Assembly (NCBI GenBank): GCA_964565435.1
Contig: CAZMEY010000007.1
Location: 1-22,789 of the forward strand
Length of the DNA stretch: 22,789 nucleotides
From: JAQTTT01 sp964565435
GTDB taxonomy: Archaea; Nanobdellota; Nanobdellia; Tiddalikarchaeales; Tiddalikarchaeaceae
Direction: 5' to 3'
Shown one piece after another: positions 1 to 6,551 of this stretch. The notes beneath the pieces were generated by a model. The model did not search any database, was not told the DNA's origin, and worked only from the letters and a program-made list of their open reading frames with translations. The position numbers were made by a program, and so were the translations under genes. Every line of letters begins with the position of its first letter. Position 1 is the stretch's first letter.

Positions 1-126
1 GTTGGCGGAGAAAACAGCGCAGAATTCAAATGCCCTAATTGCAAAACATTGATAATTAGGTGCGGAACTTGCAGAAAATCAATGGTTAAATATTCATGCC
101 CTAATTGCAAAACAGGAGGGCCATGA
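1..126 (+). CDS. Zinc-finger protein, HVO_2753-like (3' part only)
   Basis: The reading frame is open from base 1 to a TGA at 124-126, so only the last 41 residues of a gene that starts outside the window are visible. They carry three Cys-x-x-Cys knuckles (CPNC, CGTC, CPNC), the pattern of small archaeal zinc-ribbon proteins of the HVO_2753/DUF1610 type; the usual fourth knuckle would lie upstream. In many archaea this small protein is encoded directly before elongation factor 1-beta, and here the aEF-1beta start lies 3 bases after the stop, so the two are almost certainly co-transcribed. The last codons also contain the Shine-Dalgarno sequence of the next gene. Its biochemical role is not established; a translation-linked role is an inference from context. 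Confidence 0.8.
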   Translation, partial: VGGENSAEFKCPNCKTLIIRCGTCRKSMVKYSCPNCKTGGP

Positions 127-129
127 AAA

Positions 130-408
130 ATGCCTTCAAAAGTAATAGTTACTTTCAGTATAATGCCTGAATCAGTTGAAGTTAACCTTGAAACAGTTTC
201 CAATAGCACCAAAAACATTCTTTCAAAATACGGCGAAGTCGCAAAAATAGAGCAAAAGCCAGTCGCTTTCGGACTCAAAGCCCTTGAAATAATGGCAATC
301 TTTGATGAATCAAAAGGAAGCACAGAGCCAATAGAAAACGAAATCTCCAAAATTGAAGGAGTAAACAGTATAGAAGTAATAGATGTCAGAAGAACTGTAG
401 ATATCTAA
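130..408 (+). CDS. ef1b: Archaeal elongation factor 1-beta (aEF-1B)
   Basis: This 92-residue protein has the length and pattern of archaeal aEF-1beta (89-92 residues), the guanine-nucleotide exchange factor that reloads aEF-1alpha with GTP during translation elongation in the cytoplasm. The N-terminal 'KVIVTFSIMPES', the central 'PVAFGLKALEIMAIFDE' and the C-terminal 'GVNSIEVIDVRR' segments match the beta-alpha-beta fold of the family and its conserved 'GLKAL' stretch. An AGGAGGG Shine-Dalgarno lies 10-16 bases before the ATG, inside the upstream zinc-finger gene, so it is translated from a shared leadered message. The next gene has its own TATA-like element, so the operon may end here. The assignment is firm. 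Confidence 0.93.
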   Translation: MPSKVIVTFSIMPESVEVNLETVSNSTKNILSKYGEVAKIEQKPVAFGLKALEIMAIFDESKGSTEPIENEISKIEGVNSIEVIDVRRTVDI

Positions 409-412
409 ATTC

Positions 413-420
413 TTTTAAAT
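413..420 (+). promoter_or_regulatory. TATA-like element for the R15P isomerase-like gene
   Basis: TTTTAAAT is centred about 26 bases before the ATG at 443, and no Shine-Dalgarno lies between. This fits a leaderless archaeal transcript starting at or next to the start codon. Confidence 0.55.
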
Positions 421-442
421 AAGCAACCCTTATTTTTTAATT

Positions 443-1273
443 ATGATGGATTTTCACGAAGTAGTTGAAGGCATAAAAAAACTCCATATACAGGGAGCCA
501 GCGCAATAGCGAAAAAGGGATTAATGGCTTTTGCCAAATATGTCAATTCCGGCAAGGATTACAAAAAAGACATAGAATATGCCAAGATGCAATTAATAAA
601 AGCCAGGCCAACCGAGCCAATGCTCTTTAATGGGATAAATTACATTATCAAAAACGCAAAATCCAAGGAAGATTTCACACCCTTGGCTGAAAAGCTAATC
701 AAGCAAAAAGAGGAATCTGAAAAAATAATGAGTGAGCTGGGGGCAAGCCTGATAAAAGAAGGAATGAATGTCTACACTCACTGCCACAGCAGCTCAGTTA
801 TAAGGATACTAAAAAAAGCCAAAGAGCAGGGCAAAAACTTCAATGTAGTGTGCTTTGAGACCAGGCCGCTGTTTCAGGGAAGAAAAACAGCGCAAGAGCT
901 TTCAGAGCTGGGCATTAGGACAACAATGACAGTGGACAGCGGAATGACTGAAGCATTTGACAACTTCCCTGCAAGTTTAGTGCTTGTCGGATGCGATGCG
1001 CTTTTGAAAAACTATTTTGTCAATAAGATTGGAACAGATACCCTTGCAAATATAGCAAAAAAAAACAAAGTCCCATTTTATGTATGCACTGAAACCTACA
1101 AATTCACTGACAATATAAGAATAGAATGTAGGAACCCTTCAGAGGTATGGGACACTCCTCCAAAAAACCTTATAATATGGAATCCAGCGTTTGACGCAAC
1201 AAGCAACAAGCTTGTCAAGGGATTCATAACAGAAAAAGGAATAAAAAAGGAAATAACATGTTCAGATTGGTAA
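443..1273 (+). CDS. Ribose-1,5-bisphosphate isomerase / aIF2B-like protein
   Basis: A 276-residue member of the eIF2B alpha/beta/delta superfamily, with an N-terminal helical bundle (about 1-95) and a C-terminal Rossmann-like domain. The closest fit is archaeal ribose-1,5-bisphosphate isomerase, which converts R15P to ribulose-1,5-bisphosphate between AMP phosphorylase and RuBisCO in the archaeal nucleoside-degradation pathway. Visible motifs are 'YTHCHSSSV' (Cys114), 'ETRPLFQGRKTA' (140-150), 'VDSGM' and 'GCDAL' (Asp185). The Cys and Asp correspond by motif and spacing to the catalytic Cys133/Asp202 reported for the Thermococcus enzyme. It is shorter than that enzyme (about 320 residues). 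No AMP phosphorylase or RuBisCO gene is in the window, so a regulatory aIF2B-like protein or a methylthioribose-phosphate isomerase relative remain alternatives. The start could be ATG 443 or the adjacent ATG 446. The 3' end overlaps the next gene by 16 bases. Confidence 0.78.
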   Translation: MMDFHEVVEGIKKLHIQGASAIAKKGLMAFAKYVNSGKDYKKDIEYAKMQLIKARPTEPMLFNGINYIIKNAKSKEDFTPLAEKLIKQKEESEKIMSELGASLIKEGMNVYTHCHSSSVIRILKKAKEQGKNFNVVCFETRPLFQGRKTAQELSELGIRTTMTVDSGMTEAFDNFPASLVLVGCDALLKNYFVNKIGTDTLANIAKKNKVPFYVCTETYKFTDNIRIECRNPSEVWDTPPKNLIIWNPAFDATSNKLVKGFITEKGIKKEITCSDW

Positions 1274-1869
1274 TAACTGATTTGGCAGGAATACTCTTAG
1301 CAAGCGTCAATGAATATTCCCTGCTCAAAAATATATTGAAATTCAAAGGCACAGCCCAAAGCCTTAAAGCCTATATGGGGGATTCTTATGACAAGCTTTT
1401 TACAGGCAAAATGAAAGAGATGATTTTTTGGAATAATTTAATAAAAAAAACAGGCTCAAAGAAAAAAATGGCTTCAATAAAAAAAGAGTTCCTAAAATCA
1501 TTCAAGCCAATATTTGACATAGCTTTATTCCAAAAAGCCAAAGAAAACTTCAAATTCGCGTTATGCACTGATTTTTACCACCCCTGGTTTGAAGAGATAA
1601 AAAAATCCAGCAAGTTCAGCTTTGATTATGAGTCAATCAGCAGCAAAACAGGTATAAAAAAATCAAGTAAAGAAGCATACTTGGGGGCAATGCTAAATTT
1701 CAAATTAAAACCAGAAGAATGCCTCGTTGTAAGCGATGAAATCTCCGACTTAAAGCTTGCCAAAGAGCTCGGAATGTACGCAATGCTAATACCCGGAAAA
1801 TCCAAGGAATTCAAAGACGCTGATTATGTATATGAAAAATTTGATGACTTCTTGAAAATCCTGGCTTAA
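1258..1869 (+). CDS. HAD-superfamily protein with altered motif I
   Basis: This 203-residue protein has the layout of a HAD hydrolase with an inserted helical cap. Motif I is 'ITDLAGILL' (nucleophile Asp8), motif II Thr104 in 'ALCTDF', motif III a lysine near 134-138 ('GIKKSSK'), and motif IV 'VVSDEISDLKLAKELGM' with Asp160 and Asp164. Motif I is normally DxD; here the second Asp, the general acid/base of HAD phosphatases, is Ala10, so ordinary phosphatase activity is doubtful. It could be a non-phosphatase HAD or a binding protein. Its ATG lies inside the end of the R15P isomerase-like gene (16-base overlap), with AAAGGA about 10 bases upstream, so the two are translationally coupled. Its last 59 bases overlap the convergent gene on the other strand. 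Confidence 0.75.
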   Translation: MFRLVITDLAGILLASVNEYSLLKNILKFKGTAQSLKAYMGDSYDKLFTGKMKEMIFWNNLIKKTGSKKKMASIKKEFLKSFKPIFDIALFQKAKENFKFALCTDFYHPWFEEIKKSSKFSFDYESISSKTGIKKSSKEAYLGAMLNFKLKPEECLVVSDEISDLKLAKELGMYAMLIPGKSKEFKDADYVYEKFDDFLKILA

Positions 1870-2500
1870 ACTCATCAGCCAAGCAATCAATCAATTTAAA
1901 AGAAATCTCCCCTAAATCATTCAAATCTCCGTTGAAAATAAAATCATTGAATTTTCCATTAATTGCGCAATAGGGAAAACCAATGAAAAAATCATCATCT
2001 TTTAAATTAAAAAAATCATCAGCGCAACCATCAATAAAAGGCTTCCTATTAAAATCAATGCTGTAAGAGGCATTGCCAATCCATGCGCCAAAAACATTAT
2101 TGGAAAACCTGGAATTAATGCCCAGCTTTTCAAGATTATTGGCAAGCCTTCCAAAATCAATCTTGAAATCATGGAAACATTCAAGCATTAAAGGATTCAA
2201 ATGATTAACCACAAAATCATTAACCCCTTTTTTGGCAAAGCACTTTTTTGACAATATTCCTTCATAAACCCTTGAATAAGCCTCTTCCTTAATAGGCAAA
2301 ATGTTAACAAACTCGGATTCTCCCATAAAAGCGCTTGAAGAATCATTGATTATTGCAGAAAAACCCTTATTTTTTATCCATAATTCATCATTTGACACAT
2401 TGCAAAAAAACCCGTGCTTTTCAAGAATCCTGGCCATCTCATCCTTTCTTCCAGCCTTAAAAAATCCCCTAAAAATAAGCTCAGAGAGCGCATCAACCAT
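1811..2500 (-). CDS. Hypothetical protein, unrecognised, 229 aa
   Basis: I do not recognise this protein. It is soluble-looking, with no signal peptide or membrane helix, rich in Phe, Asn, Asp and Ile, with a cluster of acidic and aromatic residues in the last third ('CADDFFNLKDDDFFIGF'). It lies 40 bases downstream of dphB on the same strand. TTTTTTAA at 2524-2531, centred 27 bases before its ATG, suggests it also has its own promoter. Its 3' end runs 59 bases into the convergent HAD-like gene, so either the overlap is real or the protein is slightly shorter in relatives. The length, the start codon and the fit between neighbours support a real gene; function is unknown. Confidence 0.6.
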   Translation of the reverse strand: MVDALSELIFRGFFKAGRKDEMARILEKHGFFCNVSNDELWIKNKGFSAIINDSSSAFMGESEFVNILPIKEEAYSRVYEGILSKKCFAKKGVNDFVVNHLNPLMLECFHDFKIDFGRLANNLEKLGINSRFSNNVFGAWIGNASYSIDFNRKPFIDGCADDFFNLKDDDFFIGFPYCAINGKFNDFIFNGDLNDLGEISFKLIDCLADEFKPGFSRSHQIFHIHNQRL

Positions 2501-2540
2501 ATTGATTAAAAAAGCTCCAGTGTTTTTTTAATATTCCCTT

Positions 2541-3299
2541 TCATTTATATAAAAAATCAACATACTCGCGCTCAATATCCCCCAATTTAGGGATAATAAG
2601 TATTTGCGGCCTTCCAGCAAAATCATAATCCACTAAATCTCCTGCTTTACCAAATCTAATTATCTGATCATTATATCCAAGTCGCGACACCCCGATAACC
2701 TCGGAATCTTCATTAAAAAAAGCACACCTATCCTTGCTTATCTTAAGCAAAATCCTCAAACCCTCATTAACACTCATGTATCTCTCCAAATCCTTTTTTA
2801 TGTCAAGGAAAACAATTGTGTGCGCATTATTATTCCAATTATTTTCAATAATGTCAAAAAAGCTTGTTGGAGAATAATTGATTTCAGAGTAAGGAATGCT
2901 TGCGCTTTTGCCAAACTTATAGACAAAAAGCCCGGTTTCGCAAAGGCTTGAATAAATGCTGCTCGCATGAATAACTTTCCATTTAATATTTTTCTCCTTG
3001 CATTCTTTCAAAAATTCTATATGAGTTGTTGCAGACAAAGGGTCTCCAACAATAACCAACGCAACATCATCATTAATGGCTTTAGGCAAAACATTTTTCT
3101 CAAAATCCATTTCCAAATCATTCCTTGACAGCTCAATAATTTTTTTTCCAGACAATTTTTCAAGCTCAAAAATATCCTCATTGCTTATAATATTGGTATA
3201 TCTCTCAATAAAGCAGTAATTGCATTTTTTCAACGCCTCCAAGCCCTCAATAGGGATTGAGCTAAATCCATTAATTCCGCTGCCAATCAAATAAAGCAT
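2541..3299 (-). CDS. dphB: Diphthine synthase (diphthamide methyltransferase)
   Basis: DphB uses S-adenosylmethionine to methylate the modified histidine of elongation factor 2, the second stage of diphthamide synthesis in archaea. At 252 residues it matches the usual 250-270. Recognisable landmarks are the N-terminal 'MLYLIGSGI' (the counterpart of the tetrapyrrole-methylase fold start), 'RYTNII', 'GDPLSATTH' around 84-92, and 'HASSIYSSLCETGLFVYKFG', the signature segment of the family that lines the SAM pocket. EF-2 and Dph2 genes are not in the window. TTTTAAAA at 3323-3330, 27 bases before the ATG, points to a dedicated promoter despite the upstream CPBP-like gene on the same strand. The assignment is firm. 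Confidence 0.93.
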   Translation of the reverse strand: MLYLIGSGINGFSSIPIEGLEALKKCNYCFIERYTNIISNEDIFELEKLSGKKIIELSRNDLEMDFEKNVLPKAINDDVALVIVGDPLSATTHIEFLKECKEKNIKWKVIHASSIYSSLCETGLFVYKFGKSASIPYSEINYSPTSFFDIIENNWNNNAHTIVFLDIKKDLERYMSVNEGLRILLKISKDRCAFFNEDSEVIGVSRLGYNDQIIRFGKAGDLVDYDFAGRPQILIIPKLGDIEREYVDFLYK

Positions 3300-3322
3300 A
3301 ATAATGATTAAAAATAAATGGC

Positions 3323-3330
3323 TTTTAAAA
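3323..3330 (-). promoter_or_regulatory. TATA-like element for dphB
   Basis: TTTTAAAA (self-complementary) is centred about 27 bases before the dphB ATG at 3299, the position expected for a leaderless archaeal promoter. Confidence 0.5.
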
Positions 3331-3339
3331 CATTGCTAA

Positions 3340-3900
3340 TCATATTGCCAAAGCAGATATTGCAATCCTTAAAATAAATCCAGCCAAAACAGGGCCATAG
3401 ATGTCATTAGTTTTCCTAAAAACCCAGCCAAAAAGCAATCCTGAGATTAAGAATAACGCAAAAGAAAGCAAATCAGGCAATAAAAGCACGCTGCCAATCA
3501 AAGCAGCCGCTGGAAATCCAGCCCATTCCCCAAACCTTTTTTCCAAAAAACCTTGCAAAAAATACCTCACAAGCAATTCATAATTAAAGCTCAAAAGAAA
3601 CAATGCCAGCATTAAATTTGCAGGGATTTCAAAAATATTCACCCAATTAATGTTGCCAAAATAAATAGCTCCAAAAAGGATAAAAAACGACAAAACAAAG
3701 GCAAACAATGAATCAATAAGCACGCTTTGCACAGTGTCATGCATCTCAAATTTGAAAATATGGTAATGCTTATTATACAAAATATAGGCCAATGGAATTG
3801 AAAAAACTATCATTGTATGGATTGTGCTGAAAATACCGGACAAAAAAAACCTTGCAAAAATAAAAGCAATAAATGCATAATAAAAATAATCCCTTTTCAT
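3340..3900 (-). CDS. CPBP/Abi-family membrane protein, catalytically degenerate
   Basis: A 186-residue protein with about six membrane helices. The segment 'NYELLVRYFLQGFLEKRFG' (106-124) aligns with the EExxxRxxLQ motif of CPBP (CAAX-protease/Abi) intramembrane glutamic proteases, and 'GLLFGWVFRKTNDIYGPVLAGFILRI' with the last conserved block. The first motif Glu is Tyr107 and only Glu108/Arg112 remain; the downstream motif histidines (FxxxH and HxxxN/D) are not present ('LLLPDLLSF', 'GPVLAGFIL'). It is therefore probably not an active protease and may act as a binding or scaffold protein. I start it at ATG 3900; the frame extends three codons further to a TTG at 3909, but ATTTGT-ATG context and a TTAAAAAAG element at 3927-3935 favour the ATG. 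Confidence 0.65.
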   Translation of the reverse strand: MKRDYFYYAFIAFIFARFFLSGIFSTIHTMIVFSIPLAYILYNKHYHIFKFEMHDTVQSVLIDSLFAFVLSFFILFGAIYFGNINWVNIFEIPANLMLALFLLSFNYELLVRYFLQGFLEKRFGEWAGFPAAALIGSVLLLPDLLSFALFLISGLLFGWVFRKTNDIYGPVLAGFILRIAISALAI

Positions 3901-3961
3901 ACAAATCAATTAATGAATCCAATCAATTAAAAAAGTTTTCAGGGCAATTTTATCAGCAACA

Positions 3962-3970
3962 CTTTAAAAA
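3962..3970 (+). promoter_or_regulatory. TATA-like element for the prepilin peptidase gene
   Basis: CTTTAAAAA is centred 28 bases before the ATG at 3994, with no Shine-Dalgarno between; consistent with a leaderless transcript. Confidence 0.5.
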
Positions 3971-3993
3971 AACCCAAAATATTAAATAATAAT

Positions 3994-4803
3994 ATGATTG
4001 AGCAAATAATAATCATACTTGCATTCATTTACTTATTTATCACAACAATACTTGACATTAAATACAGGCTGGTTTGGGACTATATTAATTACTCTTTTGG
4101 AGCAATATTTTTGCTATCAAGGATTATGCTATTAATTGCCTCAGGAGATTATTCAAGCTTTTTTGGAATGATTTTAGCTTCAGGCATCACTGCAGGAGTA
4201 GGATATANNNNNNNNNNGGACATGAAGCTCTTAACAGCCCTATGCATTGGGTTATTTTTGCTGCCATCGGATGAATTAAGCATTGAATTATTAGAATTGC
4301 CTTTTTATGCAGACTTTCTTATAAACACCTTGTTTGCGGGAATATTTTTTGGAATAATATGGTCAGCTTATCTATTCATAAAAACCAAGACCTATAAAGA
4401 GCTTAAAATCTGGCACAAGATAATGCTGGCAAGCCTATTAATACCAGCAATATTATTATTTTTCTCCACACTTTTGCAAAAAATATTTTTATCATTGATA
4501 ATAATATTCGGGCTCTATTATTTCATTAAAATCTTTGAAAACAAGATAACAATCATTAAGAAAAGCGCCAAAAAATTGGATGAAGGGGATTGGATACTTA
4601 ATGATTTGAAAGTTGGCAATAAATTAATCAAAAAAAAGCCAACAGGCATCAGCAAAGAGGATATAAAAATAATTCAAGCAAGCAGGCTTAAAATAATAGA
4701 GATAAAAGATGGAATACCCTTCCTTGCAAGCTTTTTCATCGCATTCTTAATGACAATTATTCTCCAAGGCAATCTATTAAAAATAATAATATTAAGCATA
4801 TGA
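3994..4803 (+). CDS. Archaeal type IV prepilin/prearchaellin peptidase (A24, FlaK/PibD-like)
   Basis: This GxGD aspartyl membrane protease cleaves class III signal peptides from archaeal pilins and archaellins. The first catalytic Asp is in 'LDIKYRLVWDYINY' (Asp21), the A24 'D-x-R-x-x-x-N' block. The second is Asp76, followed by 'MKLL'; the GxG before it falls in a 10-N gap (4208-4217), but the frame is open on both sides. About six membrane helices follow, and a cytosolic insert 'LDEGDWILNDLKVGNKLIKKKPTGISKEDI' marks the archaeal FlaK-type C-terminal domain, then 'IKDGIPFLASFFIAF' and a last helix. The total of 269 residues is within the archaeal range. No pilin or archaellum genes are in the window, so its substrates lie elsewhere. 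Confidence 0.88.
   Translation: MIEQIIIILAFIYLFITTILDIKYRLVWDYINYSFGAIFLLSRIMLLIASGDYSSFFGMILASGITAGVGYXXXXDMKLLTALCIGLFLLPSDELSIELLELPFYADFLINTLFAGIFFGIIWSAYLFIKTKTYKELKIWHKIMLASLLIPAILLFFSTLLQKIFLSLIIIFGLYYFIKIFENKITIIKKSAKKLDEGDWILNDLKVGNKLIKKKPTGISKEDIKIIQASRLKIIEIKDGIPFLASFFIAFLMTIILQGNLLKIIILSI
4208..4217. other. Assembly gap of 10 N inside the peptidase gene
   Basis: Ten unknown bases cover codons 72-75 of the peptidase, just before catalytic Asp76. The true gap length is unknown, but the reading frame agrees on both sides. The codon directly before Asp76 ends in G, compatible with Gly of the GxGD motif. Confidence 0.95.
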
Positions 4804-4828
4804 TTTTATTTACAATTATAAAGAGAGA

Positions 4829-5359
4829 TTACCAATATCTTGGTATTCTTGGCTTAATAACCCTTTCAGGCTCTTTTGGCTTTTCCTTTGAAGGCTCAGG
4901 CTCTTTAAGCTTTGGCGCCGGCTTTGCTGTTGGCGCTGAGCCAAAAGCTGCAGCTATTTCATTATAATATTTTGATAATTCTTCCTGGCTCATTTCTTTT
5001 CCGCTCCATGATATGCTTAAATTGTCATTTTCATATCTTGGGATTATATTAATGCTTGCGTGCGCAACCCTTTGCCCTGCTCCAGACCCTTCATTGATTA
5101 TATAAGAAACTCCTGATGCTTTAAGGGATGAAACCAATGTGCTTCCAATAGTCAAAGCTATTGAATAAACCCTTAGCCTTGAAGGCTCATCAAGCTTTGA
5201 TAATAATGGCTCATGGGTTTTGGAAATCACTTGAACATGCCCTTTGCTTGCAGGCTTGATGTCCAAGAAAGCCACGCATAGTTCATCCTCATAAACCTTT
5301 AAAGTCTGAACCTTGCCGTTCGCTATCATGCAAAAAATGCACTGCTCATCATTAGCCAT
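4829..5359 (-). CDS. HIT-fold protein with degenerate triad and charged Pro-rich tail
   Basis: Residues 1-140 form a HIT domain: 'CIFCMI' zinc knuckle (Cys7, Cys10), 'FLDIKPASKGHVQVISKTHEP' (31-51), 'INEGSGAGQRVAH' and 'IIPRYEND'. The usual H-x-H-x-H triad reads His100-Ala-Ser102-Ile-Asn104, so the middle histidine, the nucleophile in HINT/FHIT hydrolases, is Ser and the third is Asn. Nucleotide hydrolase activity is therefore unlikely, though nucleotide binding may remain. Residues 141-176 form a disordered tail rich in Pro, Lys and Glu ending in 'RIPRYW'. The gene stands alone, convergent with the peptidase gene and divergent from the metallophosphoesterase gene, with 47 bases between the two starts. 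The fold assignment is firm, the function uncertain. Confidence 0.85.
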   Translation of the reverse strand: MANDEQCIFCMIANGKVQTLKVYEDELCVAFLDIKPASKGHVQVISKTHEPLLSKLDEPSRLRVYSIALTIGSTLVSSLKASGVSYIINEGSGAGQRVAHASINIIPRYENDNLSISWSGKEMSQEELSKYYNEIAAAFGSAPTAKPAPKLKEPEPSKEKPKEPERVIKPRIPRYW

Positions 5360-5375
5360 ATTGCTTTAAATAAAA

Positions 5376-5393
5376 TATTTAACCTATTAAAAA
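5376..5393. promoter_or_regulatory. Overlapping divergent promoters for the HIT and phosphoesterase genes
   Basis: In the 47-base gap, TATTTAA (5376-5382) is about 28 bases before the plus-strand ATG at 5407, and TATTAAAAA (5385-5393) is about 30 bases before the minus-strand ATG at 5359. The two TATA-like elements nearly touch, so the genes may compete for the same TBP/TFB site. Confidence 0.4.
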
Positions 5394-5406
5394 CATTATT
5401 AAGCCA

Positions 5407-6096
5407 ATGATTAAGCTCATAAAAGAATCTGCGGCTGCAATGATTAATGATTATCTGGCAATTTCTGACATTCATATAGGCTTTGAATCCGAATTAGCAA
5501 AAAAAGGATATTTTGTTTTTTCGCAAACAAAAAAAATGCTTGAGCAGATATTGGATTTAAAAAATAAAGAGAAAGCAGAAAAGATAATAATTCTTGGGGA
5601 TTTAAAGCATGAGATTGCCCCCTCATATAAGGCAGAGATAACCTCATTTGTGTCAAGCCTTTCAGAAAACTTTTCAGAGGTCATAATAATCAAGGGAAAC
5701 CATGACGGTTTAATAGAAAACTATTGCAGGGGCTTAAAAAATGTTAAAGTGGTTGATGAATTTATCAGCAAGGATTATCTGATAATCCACGGGCACAAAA
5801 TGCCAAAAAAAGAGAATATACTCAAAACAAAGGCATTGATTATGGGGCATTTCCATTCAGGCTACTCTTATGAAAACTATCTTAAAAAAAAATCAATAGT
5901 GAAAACCTGGAATTTTTTTAGCTTTGATGCAAAAGCATTCTTGTCTGAAAAAAAAATCAAAGCTGATATGGATTTTATATTGTCATTTCCGTCATTTAGC
6001 GATTTTTTTAGCGGAAGCTCTGAAAAGACAGGGCCTTTAAAGAGATTCATGAAATTAAGGGAGTCAATCACATTAAATCATTTAAGGATTGCCTAA
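5407..6096 (+). CDS. Metallophosphoesterase (calcineurin-like, SbcD-related archaeal type)
   Basis: A 229-residue two-metal phosphoesterase. The full metal-binding set is visible: 'SDIHIG' (Asp21, His23), 'LGDLKHE' (Asp65), 'GNHDG' (Asn98, His99), 'IIHGH' (His128/130) and 'MGHFHSG' (His148, His150). It resembles the archaeal SbcD-related family (TIGR00024 type), whose members are often encoded near Lhr-type helicases; an Lhr-type helicase starts 3 kb downstream here. Members act on nucleic acid or nucleotide phosphoesters, but the substrate cannot be read from sequence. ATG 5407 keeps the short strand before 'YLAISDIHIG' that such proteins have; ATG 5440 is an alternative. The stop overlaps the end of the convergent PUA gene by four bases. 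Confidence 0.85.
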   Translation: MIKLIKESAAAMINDYLAISDIHIGFESELAKKGYFVFSQTKKMLEQILDLKNKEKAEKIIILGDLKHEIAPSYKAEITSFVSSLSENFSEVIIIKGNHDGLIENYCRGLKNVKVVDEFISKDYLIIHGHKMPKKENILKTKALIMGHFHSGYSYENYLKKKSIVKTWNFFSFDAKAFLSEKKIKADMDFILSFPSFSDFFSGSSEKTGPLKRFMKLRESITLNHLRIA

Positions 6097-6530
6097 AATA
6101 CGGGCTCACCATGCCTGTCTTCGCTTAAATAATAGCCAATATTCACCTTGTTTTCCAAGCCAGAGCTTTCGCGCTTTGCAACACCCAAAAGCTCCATTCT
6201 TGGATTAAAAACCGCATAAATGGGGCCTTTGCCAGATTTTTTTAAAACACCTCTTTGGAATAACTTCCTGCTGCAGGTAAAAAGAAATGAGCTTTTTTCA
6301 TCCAGCACCAAATAATTTTTTATGCTTTTTTTATTAAGCTCTATCAAGCTTGCAAAGCATTTTTTCTTGAACAATATAAGGCCCTTGCTTAAAGGCAATC
6401 CCTTGATTTTAAGACTCTTTAAAGCATTGCTGACTAAAACAACTGAACCGTTAAATTCCTCGGATTCTTTGGGAATAAAAGGCTTTGAGCCAAAATCATT
6501 GAAAAAACTCTGCGACATCTCTTTAAGCAT
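6093..6530 (-). CDS. PUA-domain RNA-binding protein (NSUN-associated type)
   Basis: A 145-residue protein. Its second half contains 'SFLFTCSRKLFQRGVLKKS' and 'GPIYAVFNPRMELLGVAKRE', ending 'VNIGYYLSEDRHGE', which matches the PUA-type RNA-binding domain fused or linked to archaeal NOL1/NOP2/Sun m5C methyltransferases ('FTCGRDVF...' and '...DIGxYL'). The N-terminal 65 residues look like the pre-PUA linker. A methyltransferase of that family lies just upstream on the same strand (6999-7832) but is separated by an opposite-strand gene, so this looks like the C-terminal half of an enzyme split into two genes. A TATA-like TTAAAAAA at 6555-6562, about 28 bases before the ATG, lies inside the divergent gene. 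The domain call is by pattern only. Confidence 0.65.
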   Translation of the reverse strand: MLKEMSQSFFNDFGSKPFIPKESEEFNGSVVLVSNALKSLKIKGLPLSKGLILFKKKCFASLIELNKKSIKNYLVLDEKSSFLFTCSRKLFQRGVLKKSGKGPIYAVFNPRMELLGVAKRESSGLENKVNIGYYLSEDRHGEPVF

Positions 6531-6551
6531 AAATTTTAAATAAGCCGCGCA

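Noticed and set aside
2002..2184. Hydrophobic frame inside the 1811-2500 gene
   Set aside because: It is on the same strand in another frame of a longer gene and has no promoter or ribosome-binding site of its own.
3901..3909. Upstream TTG start for the CPBP-like protein
   Set aside because: It adds only three residues, has weak context, and the ATG at 3900 fits the promoter spacing as well.
3904..3930. Direct repeat AATCAATTAA (3904-3913 and 3921-3930) before the CPBP-like gene
   Set aside because: Two short AT-rich copies only; easily chance, and one overlaps the TATA-like element.
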